From NCBI GenBank assembly GCA_023374025.1, contig SIJG01000008.1, positions 3,004,273 to 3,068,272 on the forward strand: DNA of 64,000 bases, given 5' to 3'. A program made the position numbers and the translations under genes. This document shows positions 34,189-45,150 of the stretch, piece by piece. The stretch is from Heterodera schachtii. Lineage: Eukaryota > Nematoda > Chromadorea > Rhabditida > Heteroderidae. The notes under the pieces are model-generated. The model worked only from the letters and a program-made list of their open reading frames with translations, did no database searches and was not told where the DNA came from. Numbering within the stretch: the first letter of the stretch is position 1; the number at the start of each line of letters is the position of its first letter.

Positions 34189-35849
34189 GGAAATACTGTG
34201 CTTTGTCCCCCCCCCCTTTTTTGAAATAATTTTTTTTCAAAAAGTCGTGTAAAACGTCTTCCCTGGGGTTTTCAAGGTCGCTGATCACGAATATGACATC
34301 CGTTTCGCCCAATGTGAATCCCTGGCCCGAATTCGAAAAAAAAGTCGAAAATCATTTTTCCCCAAAATTCAAATTTATTGCCCAAAATCGATTCAAATGG
34401 ATGGAAATGGAATAGAAAATAGGGATTCATATGAGAAAAAGTGATAAACAATTATTCACATGGGTAAAAACGTCTTATTTGATCCCACAAATTAAAGAAA
34501 GCATCGTCGCCAAAACGCTTACGCCAAATAAATTCGGCAAAATATGTGTTGTGAGTGCCAGAGACATTGCCAGATTGAGGACGGAATTTGCGTTTGTATG
34601 TGGGCCACATTCCCTCGATGTTTTGGGTGTGAACATTGGGGTCATTGGGATTTAGGAAGTTTTCATTGTGATTTACAGTATAATGTTGCTACCCCTGTGG
34701 CAGATTGGGAATCCCCCCATAAGCCGCCCACATATCACTATGAATTATACTCCCAGGAGCAATATATTGCTCTATCAATGGCAGAAGATCTTGGGCTCGT
34801 CTGCGGAGGACTGGCACCATGAAAGCCCTTTCTCCATTCGTCCCGCGTTCAATTCCCCCGAAGAGCCATTCATTCACATTCCCCCTCAACTGCCCTCTGT
34901 TGTACTTTCTGCGCACAATACATGTCTCGTCAATCTCGACGGTTACGCCTTAAAGCGCAATTATGACAATGGCCTAACCCTGTACTCAAACCCTGGCCCC
35001 CAATTTGGATCGGGTGTCGGACAAAATATTCAGCACAAATGTCGCGAAAGAAGTTATGCCAATCAGTGATGGCATGGGTAGCGACCCCGACATCTTTTTC
35101 TATGTCATTAAATGTGCCGAATTTACGAGACCATAAGTATGACAGATGAATGATTTCTTTCGTTGCTAAATGGGACCCCTCGAAAAAAGTGCCGCCCAAA
35201 TAGCCAACTTCCCGTCTGCAGTCTTTTGTAGTGCAGCGCCATGTCCCATAACGACGGTCGGGCTTTGCATTACGGTAGCTCGTGATGCCGCCACATTGGC
35301 CACAAGTTCGCCGGGAATGGAGGAAACCCATATTTTCGAGATTCTGATCAAAATCGTTGTCATCGATTGCAAGACCAGCATAGAAATTGGGGAGATTAAG
35401 ATTTTGGAATCGTTCTAAGGCCATATTTTGGGGTAAGGAATTGGTGTTCTAATGAATGATCCATTGCTGACAGCCGATGATGGACCGACAACCCCCCCCC
35501 CCCCCAGGGAAACAAAAGAACGGCACGGCAGCAGCGACTGGTGGATACAAAAGGCGTTAAAAATGCAGAGAAATGGACAACAGCCAGCAGATTTTGAACG
35601 GAGGTCGAACGACGGCGAATGAATGGCCATTTCCATCCATTGGAATCGATTTTGGGCAATAAATTTGAATTTTGGCGAAAAATGATTTTCGACTTTTTGT
35701 TCGAATTCGGGCCAGGGATTCGACATTGGGCGAAACGGATGTCATATTCGTGATCAGCGACCCTGAAAACCCCAGAGAAGACGTTTTACACGACTTTTAA
35801 AAAAAAAATTATTTTTTCAAAAAAGGGGGGGACAAAGCACAGTATTACC
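34189..35849. mobile_element. Merlin-superfamily DNA transposon
   Basis: A 1661-bp element with terminal repeats of about 215 bp beginning GGWAATACTGTGCTTTGTCC, and an exact 8-bp duplication GAAAAAGA (34181-34188, 35850-35857). It encodes an IS1595/ISXO2-type transposase on the minus strand. Terminal-repeat length, 8-bp duplication and transposase type together fit Merlin. A 475-bp derivative with the same ends lies at 36248-36722. Confidence 0.9.
34452..35424 (-). pseudogene. Merlin (ISXO2/IS1595-type) DDE transposase, one stop codon
   Basis: Exon A 35424-34992 starts MALERFQNLNLPN and carries a zinc ribbon (CGQCGG ... CTTKDC). A 43-nt GT-AG intron (34991-34949) restores the frame into exon B 34948-34452. 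Catalytic signatures are all present: VEIDET (first D), IHSDMWAAY (second D) and TQNIEGMW (E), plus WLFGGIERGTNGE and LLPLIEQYIAPGS typical of the DDE domain. The frame is broken only by an in-frame TAG near 34687, between PNLPQG and QHYTVNHNENF. Without it the protein would be about 310 aa, so decay is recent, or the stop is an allele or error. Confidence 0.85.
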
Positions 35850-35857
35850 GAAAAAGA

Positions 35858-36247
35858 TAAGAAAATGCCGTCGACGAAGGGGACCGATTGTGCCATAGCA
35901 AGAAAAAAGAAAAATAGGCAAATTAAAAAAGTGCTGAAGTAGTCTAAAATATTATTTCTTGCAAATAATTTGGGTTTGGCATTTTGTAAGCAACGTCTGC
36001 ACATTTTTGAATTTTACTGTCCGATTGTCCAGTCACGAACACAGCATGTCCATTGCAAAATCCTTTTTGATAAAAATTATTTTTCATATGAATTTTTGAA
36101 GAAAATAAAAAAACTTCATGCCAAAATTCTTCATCTTCCAATCGCTTTTTTAAATCTTAATGGAATAAATTTTAAAAGAAATATGCTGATTTCACATAAT
36201 TGGTCTTTTTCAGTTTTGCTAAGCTATTTTAAATCCATCGGAAATAG
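35858..36247. other. Spacer between two Merlin-type elements
   Basis: AT-rich with no convincing gene. A long open frame at 35970-36398 runs into the next element and lacks coding features. Confidence 0.4.
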
Positions 36248-36722
36248 GGTAATACTGTCGATGGTACCCCCCCCCCCCTTTTTTGAAAAAAAATTATTTT
36301 TGTTTTCAAAAGACATGAAAGCATGTTTTCTAGGGTTTTCGAGGTCGCTGATCACGAATCCGGCATCTATTACGACCAATTTCGAACCCCGGACCTGAAT
36401 TCGAACAAAAGTTCGAAAATTCAAATTTTGCGAATTTCATTTTTTTGATCCAATATGGTTTAACTAATTTTTTATTCAAGTATTAATGAGTTCCTGATTG
36501 ATTCCGCGTATTTAGCCGATTTTTAAAGAAAAAATACAAATTTCAAAAATTTGAATTTTTGAACTTTTGTTCGAATTCAGGCCCGGGGTTCGAAATTGGT
36601 CGGAATAGATGCCGGATTCGTGATCAGCGACCCCGAAAACCCTAGAAAACATGCTTTCAAATCTTTTGAAAACAAAAATAATTTTTTTCAAAAAAGGGGG
36701 GGGCACCATCGACAGTATTACC
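36248..36722. mobile_element. Non-autonomous Merlin MITE
   Basis: Ends GGTAATACTGTCGATGG and complement; arms of about 170 bp with GATCACGAATCCGGCATC. Flanked by GGAAATAG (36240-36247) and GGAAATTG (36723-36730), an 8-bp duplication with one change. Starts only 400 bp from the full Merlin element and shares its end sequence. Confidence 0.85.
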
Positions 36723-36753
36723 GGAAATTGTCTTAATAATTTGTCTCAACAAA

Positions 36754-37226
36754 ATGTCAGACCGCCGAAAAGAAGCAGAGGAAAAGGTGGCAAAAGCGAT
36801 GTAAAATTAAAATAAAAAGCCCAATTTTCACAGATTTGGATTTAAAATTTTGTTTTCCTTTTTCTTCAGTTTCATTTTCGCAGATTGTTGGCTTTCGGTG
36901 TTCGATTTGCTTGCGCCTTCTCAACTTGGCCTTGGAATTGCACTGATCAGCCACCGCTTTGACTTTTACGTGGACGAACACTTCAAGCCGCGCAAATGGA
37001 CTTTGGCATTTATTCGAATTCAAAGGAAAATGATTAACGAATGGCACAACGAAAATGGAAATTGTCAAATCTTACCATGGAAAACCAATGCCAATTCCGC
37101 AAATTCAATTGCCACGCAAAGTCATCGGATTCGAATGGATCATTGTCTCGTAAAATTGACGATTATACAAGAATTTAAGCAACACTTCACACTTTTAGTT
37201 ACATCGACCAAAATGCCATTGCCTGA
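36754..37226 (+). pseudogene. Truncated, frameshifted F-box-like copy
   Basis: Exon 1 36754-36800 (MSDRRKEAEEKVAKA) has the family start and donor AT|GTAAAA. Exon 2 36870-37149 has ADCWLSVFDLLAPSQLG and DFYVDEHFKPRKW, then shifts frame near 37060 before KPMPIPQIQLPRKVIGFEW. Exon 3 starts at 37199 (YIDQNAIA) and stops after eight codons. All 3' exons are missing; a repeat element at 37347 lies just beyond. Confidence 0.75.
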
Positions 37227-37346
37227 TAAATTTATGTATGATCTTTCTAAAAGTTCGAATCGTCCGTTCAGGAAAGAACCTGCGACCATGAGGCTAAAGC
37301 CGGGATCAGTGATCGGACGATGTGTTTAAAAGAAGGGGCGGAAGAG

Positions 37347-37505
37347 TAGAGCCGGAAATTTCAAATTTGCGGATCCCGCTGCGGGATTGGAACTTCAAAA
37401 TTTTGCGGGACGGGATCCCGCAGCCCGCATTTTCCAAAAAATGCGGGATTGCGGACTGAGATCCCGCAAAATCCCGCGCGGGATCCCGTCCCGCGCCAGT
37501 CTCTA
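37347..37505. mobile_element. Small TIR element with CGGGATCCCG words
   Basis: Ends TAGAGCCGGAAA and TAGAGACTGGCG (other strand); the interior is repeated GCGGGATCCCG palindromes. It lies between two F-box-like copies that are each truncated towards it. Flanking 8-mers CGGAAGAG and CGAGAGAG differ at two sites. Confidence 0.5.
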
Positions 37506-37609
37506 CGAGAGAGTATTCAACGATGAATAAGTGATTAATAGGCTAAGTCCCATTTGCACATTAATCACAACCTGCTTCCCTCGCTCAAGTTAATAATATT
37601 TTAAATTAC

Positions 37610-37894
37610 TCAATGCAAAGTAGGTTAAAGCGAATTTTGTTGGGCAGCGGACGGTCCGGCATTGGAAATTCCACGAAATTGGCATTGCCGGTAAACACAC
37701 AAAGTTTGGGTTCTTCCGCGCCAAAGTCTTTTTGAATTTTGATCGTTTTTCGAATTATAAATTTGCCTGTGCCGCCATTGAAATGTGCGTCCACCAGAGC
37801 ATCGAAACGTGGCGAAAGAAGTGCCAATTTGAGGCCGAGTTGAGGACGGTCAAAAAATGGAAAAATGTCCATCCAAAGGTCGTTGCAAATCCAT
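37610..37894 (-). pseudogene. Lone second exon of an F-box-like copy
   Basis: 285 bp, the same length as exon 2 of the intact gene, with acceptor AATTTAG and donor GA|GTAATT. Reads ICNDLWMDIFPFFDRPQLG and SPRFDALVDAHFNGG. The frame is open, but no first exon remains upstream (similarity fades near 38010), and exons 3-4 are absent downstream, where the 37347 element sits. Confidence 0.75.
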
Positions 37895-38405
37895 CTAAAT
37901 TGTGAATAAATAATGTAATAACTACATATTTAGATTTTTAACCCAATGGGTTTCTCTTACATTTTCCTCAAAGTTCGATTAGTCATTTTAATGGCCAATT
38001 TGCCGGCGTTTTATAAATTCGTTATAAAATTGCACTTTTTAATGGTTTAACAAAAAATGGGACAAAAAATCACAAAATATTGAAAAATTGCGCAATTTTC
38101 AAACTTACAGAAAAACGAAGCGGAGTCAAAATATTTGAAAATTGACTTTATCCATTCGAAAGGGAGAAGAGCCAAACAAACGTAAGAAGAAATAACATCA
38201 AAATCATTTAAGTCAATTAATGGATCATTTCTAAAATTATTCACTCCTTCTCCTGCCGGTGAGCGAGGGCGCGACTCAAGAACACTTTTTTGTTGCTTTT
38301 ATCTGCTGGTGGAGACAGCGACCTAAATTACCAAAGTGCAATTAATCCGATTAAAATTTAATTGATGAGTATAAATTTAACAATGGAAAAGCCATTAGTT
38401 ACTGC

Positions 38406-40046
38406 TCACCCAAGTGCATTTTTGCCAGCACTCAAATAAACAGTGACATTGTTTAAATTGTCCGCCGAATTTTCATGTTTCTGCTGCTGAACCGATGCCG
38501 TTTGCCCACTAATTTGACATCGCTTCATTATCCACTGGCTAACAAATTCATTTTCGCTTTCTTTGGTCAGTGCCAGTTTTTCTCGGGTCCGTTCGTTCAT
38601 CAATAGGGCCGCGACTTTTAGTGACGAAAAATCCCGAAATAGTTAACTAAAATAGTGACGAAAAAGTGCCAAAAAAGTGACAAATAGTGACATAATTTTC
38701 AGCCAAAAATTGAGCAAAAAATATTTTTATTCACTGATTGCAGTTAAAAATGAAGTAAATTTCCTTTCTAATAATTTCTTGGCAATTATTGACATTTTTA
38801 AACCAAAAATTTTTACAAGAAAAAAAATTTGAGGAAAAATTTTTATGAAATTTTTCCAATTCTTAGTGGTATTTTTTGAAAAATTTTTTAGGTCGATTCT
38901 TAGGGGTGCATTTTAAGGAATTTTCCAAAAAATGCCAAAATAGTGAAAAAATAGTGAAAAAACGCCAAAAAAGTGAATTTTCACTATTTTAAGTGACAAA
39001 ACGCCAAAATAGTGATTTCTAGTGACGAAAAATGACGTCCAAATGAAAAAATTTTAATGCAGAAATGCGTTTTTTGAGCTCCTTTCTTCAAATCAATCGA
39101 GCAAAAAAAAAAAGTTTTTTCACTAGAAATCGCGGCCCTATTCATCAATTCAAATGGCACAATTGGCACTGGAGCATGAAAATTATTGAAATAAATAGTG
39201 TAACAGACAGAAGTGTGGGCACAAACAAAAACCTAAACAATCCAATACATGATGCCATTGGCGAAAAATTGTGAAAATATCGACCTCCTTGAAATTGTTA
39301 ACCCATTCAAAGTTCGGTGATTCCAAAAAACCATAGCTAAACAATTGCTTCGGTTGGCCATCTTTTCTCGGAGTGTGCAGCCATTTTGACAACTCTTGCC
39401 CGGCAGAAGAAGTTACAGTTGGCCCATCAAAATCGCTAATTACTTCGGGCAGCATATAATTGGATTCAATTGAATTAATATTGAGATCGGTGAGAAATGT
39501 TGATGAAATGACACGACGCAAACTGTCCAGGTGATCACTACTGTCAATGCGCAAATGGCGAATGTTTGTCTTCACAAAAATTGGCAAAATTTGTCGGACC
39601 AAAACATTCCAAATCAGCTGATCATCAAAGTCGTGTGAAGAAATATACAAAAGCAAATTGCTGCCTCTGTCCCAAATTTGCTGGTTGGAACGGAGAAATG
39701 CGATCACGGAATGGTCAATGTGCCTGAAGAAATAATAAATGTTTTAACATGCAAAAAATTTTAAAATTACTCAATCTGAAGACCATTAAATCGAATTTTG
39801 TTGTACAGCGGACGGTCGGACAACGGAAATTCCACATATTTTCCATCGACCCATTCAGATAGTTTAGGTTTTGGTCCTTCGTCCTTATGAATTCTTATCC
39901 GTCTCCAAATTGTCAATTCGTTTTTTCCATCAAAATGTGCGTCCACTAAAACATCAAAACGTGGCGAAAGCAATGCCAATTTTAGGCCGAGTTGAGGACG
40001 GTCAAAAAACGGGAAAATGTCCATCCAAACATCAGTACAAATCCAA
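38406..40046 (-). pseudogene. F-box-like gene interrupted by a hAT-like insertion
   Basis: Exons (minus): 40046-39771 (CTDVWMDIFPFFDRPQLGLK, NELTIWRRIRI), 39723-39285 (HIDHSVIAFLRSNQQIWDR ... WLHTPRKDGQPKQ) and 39232-38406 (VPFELMNERTREKLALTK ... AGKNALG, stop TGA). Splice phases fit and no stop is seen in the family sequence, but the last exon is split after 39141 by a 537-bp element (38604-39140). No first exon with an ATG was found upstream, where the sequence is a duplicate of 44446-44965. Confidence 0.75.
38604..39140. mobile_element. hAT-like element inside an F-box-like exon
   Basis: Ends TAGGGCCGCGACTTTTAGTG and, on the other strand, TAGGGCCGCGATTTCTAGTG. Exact 8-bp duplication TTCATCAA (38596-38603, 39141-39148). 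The interior is AGTGACGAAAA / GCCAAAATAGTG words with no transposase. Same family as 26579-27207 and 52690-53136. Confidence 0.9.
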
Positions 40047-40560
40047 CTAAATTATGAAAATTTATTTATGAAAATGTATGTATAATAGAATTTAATCTTT
40101 TTTTTTAATTCAAAAAAATTTTCTCACATTTTCCTCAAAGTTCACTTCGTTAATTACTTAATAATTAGTCTATTTAATAAAGAAGCATGTTTTTTCGAAA
40201 ATTAAAAAAATTAATATTAAATTCGCTTAAAATTTTTTAATGAATTACAGGCTAAAAATATTATACCAAAAGTCATAAACGCAGAAATTAATGTCCAATG
40301 GAACTAAACAAATGAAATTCATAGCGAATTCCGATTGAAACTCAGATAAATTCAAAGAAAAACCTCCTAATATTCAGGAATATGAAAATGAAAACAGGAC
40401 CAGGGATGCCATGGAATTTGGTTGACTGTTTGAATTCACTTTTTTAAATTATTTTTTGGCGCCGTGAAAACATTTTGCCAAATTGGGTAGTGGAGAGAGA
40501 GAGAGAGAGAGAGATTTGGATGAATTCTGGCGATGAAAAAAAATTGAATAAACAAGTGAT
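40047..40560. repeat. Duplicated upstream block, copy 1
   Basis: Nearly identical to 44446-44965, including TAAATTCGCTTAAAATTTTT, CATGGAATTTGGTTGACTG and a GA microsatellite (shorter here, 40495-40514). Both copies lie directly upstream of minus-strand F-box-like genes, so the block was duplicated with those genes. Confidence 0.85.
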
Positions 40561-40737
40561 CGAGAATGGAAAAGCATTGAAATAGTTGAAGAGAGAAGCC
40601 AATCAGCAATCGGCTTTTAGAACCCTTTAAAACTTGAAAAATTTCGAAAATTTGGCCCTCCTAACCTTTTTAAACATATTTTTTACGTTTTTAATTGATT
40701 GAAATGATGCAAAAATAGAAAAAATTGCATTTGCCTG

Positions 40738-40857
40738 ACTTTTGCCCTTATTTCTTTTAAACTTTTGCCCTTATTTCTTTTAAACTTTTGCCCTTATTTC
40801 TTTTAAACTTTTGCCCTTATTTCTTTTAAACTTTTGCCCTTATTTCTTTTAAATTTG
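40738..40857. repeat. 23-bp tandem repeat, about five copies
   Basis: The unit ACTTTTGCCCTTATTTCTTT plus TAA is repeated head to tail with almost no change. Confidence 0.9.
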
Positions 40858-41067
40858 CCCCTTTTCTGGTCACTCGAAATCGCATCTGTATCATGTCCAG
40901 TTAGAGCATCTTTTGTAACAGTCACAGATTAAACATAAATACCCAAGCCATTGGAACATCGAACACACGAAAAACTCAATTTTAAAAATCTCTTCTTACT
41001 TTTCACGTTTAATTAACATAAAGCAAATGAAAGCTTTTGTCCTATAAAATTTACCCGTGACTCATCA

Positions 41068-41548
41068 TCAAATGACCTTTTCGCTGCTTTTGGCCTGTTT
41101 TTGTTGGCGGACACAATGGCCGAAATTAGAGAGTTTAGGCTTTTTTAAAACCCAGATTTGCGGGATAGCCAGGAGACATGAAATTCCCGGACTAAATCCC
41201 GGTCCGGTTGTTCGCTTGGGTTGGCCATCTTTTCGCGGAGTGTGCAACCATTTGGACAACGCTTGGCCAGCCGAAGAAGTTGCATTTAGCCCAACAAAAT
41301 CATCAATCGCATTGGGCCAACAAATCATCGGAATAGATTGAAAGCAGGTTGATCAGATCGGTGAGAACTGTCGGCGAAATGAGACGATGGAAATCGTCCA
41401 AATCATCATTTTTGAAAAAGCTCAAACAACGAGTGTTTGTCGCAAAAATTGGCCATATTTCACTGACCATCATTCCAAATAAGCTGCTCATCAGTGTCGC
41501 GTGAAAAGGAATCCAAAAAATCAAATTGGTGTTTTTGTCCTCAAACAA
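41068..41548 (-). pseudogene. Fragment of an F-box-like third exon
   Basis: Minus frames read VSEIWPIFATNTRCLSFF and FHRLISPTVLTDLINL, then shift near 41330 into NATSSAGQALSKWLHTPRKD and GQPKR, the family block. No other exon of this copy is present on either side; the next sequence upstream is the last exon of a different copy. Confidence 0.7.
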
Positions 41549-42308
41549 AATGAATTTTTTGCAACTTTTTCGTTTTTTTTTTTGTGAACTTTCTTGCTTT
41601 TAAGCCCAACAAAAATCCAAATTAATCCTAATAAATTGGTCTACTAAGCTTGGTCTACGGGTCCAATCCACTTTTCCCTTATAATACGGAAGATTTTGTT
41701 CAGGGGATCAGTTCTTTATGCATATGGGTACAGATTAGTAGAGCTTTTCGTTGCTTTTATCCGTCCGTTTCAGCTGGTGCAAACAATGGCCTTAAATTAT
41801 GCAATTTAATTTCAATTAGCAATTTTTTGACAAATAAAAATGCTTTGCGCACCCCATGACAGCGTATAATTGAAAGGAGACGGTACTGTTGAATTGGTCC
41901 GCCAATTTTTTGTTTTTCTGCCAAACCGCCTTCTCCCCACTAATTGGGCATCGGGTGATCAAAACTTTATAATTGCCATCTTCGCTCAATGTCAGTCTTT
42001 CTTTGGTTCGCTCGTTCACTAATTCAAAAGGTTCAAAGTGAGCCTTTATCAACTTGTAGTAAGCCAGCTCAAACTGGTAGCTGGACGCAGAAGCAGTGGC
42101 GTGGCCAAATGCCTAAAACAATGGGAAAAATTGAAGATTACCGCCAATTTTGATTTTGCAGACCCGGGACTGAAGTGTACAATTTACCCATGGGGCAGAA
42201 TTGTACAGCTCACAAAATTAGGTAAAAATAAAAAATGGCCAAATATAATGAAAAACAAAAATTTGGCCAAGACACTGCACACTCAAGTACGGCGGCTAGC
42301 AGTAGGTG

Positions 42309-42385
42309 GGGCGCCGCTCGCTCGGGCGCCCCACTACTTACTCCGTCTTCGCATGCTCGCCATTGGCGTGCCGCTTTGCGGCCCT
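42309..42385. repeat. GC-rich dispersed repeat, copy 2
   Basis: GGGGCGCCGCTCGCTCGGGC followed by GCCCCACTACTTACTCCGTC and CATGCTCGCCATTGGCG; nearly the same as 24153-24232. The first part forms a stem (GTGGGGCGCC / GGCGCCCCAC). It lies in an F-box-like intron. Confidence 0.75.
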
Positions 42386-42581
42386 CAGGGCTTTCTTTGA
42401 TTTTTTAGAAATCGTTGACATATTTGCGAGTTTTTAAAATAAATCCATTTTTGACTTTTATGAAAATCATCGATAAAATAAAAAAGATATTTGCAGTTTT
42501 GACGCCAGATTTTTGATTAGCACCTAAACTACCCAAGAAAAACGCTTCACCTTCTTGTCGGAATCATTTGGGCGGGTCAAT

Positions 42582-42935
42582 GGCAACTCGTATAATTTTA
42601 AATTGGTGTGGCCATAACTTTCTTTTTAGTCGGCCAATTTCTTAAAACTTGGTTTCATTCGAATGCTTTTCAAGTTTAGAAGCTATGATTAAGCAGAAGC
42701 TAAGCGATTAAGTCATCTCCTAAAGAAGTTACATTTTAAAGAACATTAAAAATTCACAAAAGCAGACTTTTTCGCAATTTATAAATTATGTCTTTTTTGT
42801 GAGATGCTTAATCGCTTAGCTTCTTCTTAATCATAGCTTCTAAACATGAAAAGCATTCGAATGATACCAAGTTTTGGGAAATTAGCCGACTAAAAAAAGT
42901 TATGGTCACATCAATTTAAAATTGTACTAGTTGCC
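42582..42935. repeat. Foldback element in an F-box-like intron
   Basis: Ends GGCAACTCGTATAATTTTAA and an imperfect complement. Inner arms carry TTCATTCGAATGCTTTTCA, AGAAGCTATGATTAAG and complements. Gene sequence resumes at 42959. Confidence 0.75.
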
Positions 42936-44445
42936 TGACACCCATTTGGGCGACCGACCTTCTTGAAATTGTTGACCCATTCTTTTGCTTCATTGACAGG
43001 CACATGAAGCAACTTGCAACACAATCGCTTCGGTTGCCCATCTTTTCTCGGGGTGTGCAACCATTTGGACAGCGCTTGGCCAGCAGTTGCATTTGGCCCA
43101 TCATCAGCGATCACATCGGGGAACAGATCAGCAGAGCACATTGAATTCAGGTTGATCATATCGAAGAGAATTGTCGGTGAGATGAGACGACGCAAATGGT
43201 CCAAATGACCACCATCCGCAATGTCCAAATGGCGAATATTTGGCGCAAAAATGGGCCAAATTTCTCGTGACATAATGTCCCACTTCCGTTCCATGATTTC
43301 AATTTCGGTTGAAGGCAGCCGGGGGGATTCGTAACTCAAATTTAGAACAAATTCAGTAGAAAAAGAAAAATGATATGTTAAAATACCGTTATTTTTTTTC
43401 ATTTTCTATATGTTTGGTGTTGTTAAAAAAGTTCATAAAAATTATTAATTTTCACTTTCCAAATTATTTTTTTTTTGAAAAATCCTAGATTGGCACCAGT
43501 AAAATTTTTATTTTTTTCCTTTTAAAAAGAACCGGCACCGCCCGGAAAAAAAAGTGCTGAGTGCGAAGCTTAGCTCGTTTTATTATGATGATGCCGTATT
43601 ATCTCCATGCTTTATCGAGCATAGGCCGGTATGAATCATAAATATTCTAAAATACTTACACAACAGGTTAAAAATTAAGATTTTGGGCTAAAAATAAGGA
43701 TTTTGTGGACATATTCCATTTAATTTTTCTGGATTAGGCAGCATCATTATAGAAAAACCAAGCTCGGATTTGTGCACGCAACACATTTTATCTATAAAAA
43801 AGCTAGAATTCGAAATCTCCTATTCCTTAGGATTGCCCTAAATTGCAAGAAACCCGAACAAAAAAAAAGTCTTAAATTAAAACATATACAAACTCAAATG
43901 AAGGCACATGCAAATATAATTTGGTGCCTCTGTCAAAAACATGCTTATTGGAACGGAGAAATGCAATGACGGAATAGTCAATGTACCTGAAAATGAATGA
44001 ATCCTTTTACTTTAAAATCGAAGGTACCAAATGATTAGGATTTTGCCGTAATTTTGAGGTTATTTAGGAGTGGAAATTAAATTCCATTTTTTGCTAATGA
44101 GGCCTTAAGGTTTTTCGAAATTTTATTTGGCTTTTTTGCAGTAAAAAAATTTGAACTGAGGCGGAGAAACAATGGTCAAATTACTCAATCAGAAGGTGGT
44201 CAAAGCGGATTTTTCTGGGCAGCGGTCGCTCCGGCATAGGAAAGTCCTCAAATTTGCTCTGAAAAGCAGTCAAAACAAAGCGTTGCTCAATTTGGATTTG
44301 ACTCCAAATTGTCAATTGTCTTTTTCCATCAAAATGTGCATCCACTAAAACATCAAAGCGTGGCGAAAGCAATGCCAATTTTAGGCCGAGTTGAGGACGG
44401 TCAAAAAACGGGAAAATGTCCATCCAAACATCAGTACAAATCCAA

Positions 44446-44919
44446 CTGAAATATGAAAATTTATTTAGGAAAATGTATGTATAAAAAATTCCATCTTTTT
44501 TTTAATTCGAAGAAAATTTTCTCACATTTTCCTCAAAGTTCGATTCTTCATTTTCTTTAATTAGAATACTTCGTCACTTCGTTAATTACTTACTAATTAG
44601 TCCATTTAATAAAGAAGCAAGTTTTTTCGAAAATTAAAAAAATTAATATTAAATTCGCTTAAAATTTTTTAATGAATTACAGGTTAAAAATATTATACCA
44701 AAGTCATAAACGCAGAAATTAATGTCCAATGGAACTAAACAAATGAAATTCTTGGCGAATTCCGATTGAAACCCCGACAGATTCAAAGAAAGATCAGAAA
44801 ATTCAGGAACATGAAAATGAAAACAGGACCAGGGATGCCATGGAATTTGGTTGACTGTTTGAATTCACTTTTTTAAATTATTTTTTGGCGCCGTGAAAAC
44901 ATTTTGCCAAATTGGGTAG

Positions 44920-44964
<45 letters not shown>

Positions 44965-44965
44965 A
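44446..44965. repeat. Duplicated upstream block, copy 2, with (GA)n microsatellite
   Basis: Copy of 40047-40560, with a longer GA run (about 44921-44959) and a few small indels. It lies immediately upstream of the F-box-like gene whose second exon starts at 44445. Confidence 0.85.
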
Positions 44966-44989
44966 TGAATTCTGGCCATCAGGGGTGTG

Positions 44990-45150
44990 CGAAATTTCGT
45001 GTCGTTTTCGTTTCGTCCCCCTTTTTCGTCACTTTTTGAGTTTCGTTTTCGTGTTTTCGTTTTCGTCCGTCAAAAAATTTTCGTTTCGTTTCGTTTTCGA
45101 GTTCTAAAATTTTGAATTTTCGTTTCGTTTTCGTTTTCGTCAGACGGAAT
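44990..45150. repeat. TTTTCGTTTCG low-complexity arm
   Basis: Iterated CGTTTTCGTTTCG words beginning after CAGGGGTGTGCG, probably one arm of a hAT-like element (CAGGGGTG is typical of such ends). No matching right arm was located; a GC-hairpin copy follows at 45287-45312. Confidence 0.55.

Larger units (their letters stand above)
41816..44445 (-). pseudogene. F-box-like gene with disrupted exon 3
   Basis: Exons (minus): 44445-44185 (same start as the copy at 40046, then RQLTIWSQIQIEQ), 43986-42959 and 42112-41816 (FEPFELVNERTKERLTLSED, LITRCPISGEKAVWQ, stop). Exon 3 begins YIDYSVIAFLRSNKHVFDRG, is lost around 43920, and resumes at about 43330 with MSREIWPIFAPNIRHLDIA, AGQALSKWLHTPRKDGQPKR and WVNNFKK; roughly 500-590 bp of foreign AT-rich sequence lies between. 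Intron 3 contains a foldback element (42582-42935) and a GC-rich repeat (42309). No first exon was found. Confidence 0.7.

Noticed and set aside
34689..35418. Plus-strand open frames across the Merlin element
   Set aside because: Antisense shadows of the transposase, whose minus-strand frame shows DDE and zinc-ribbon signatures.
40738..40857. Possible CRISPR-like array of regular repeats
   Set aside because: Units are contiguous 23-bp tandem repeats without spacers, in a eukaryotic sequence.
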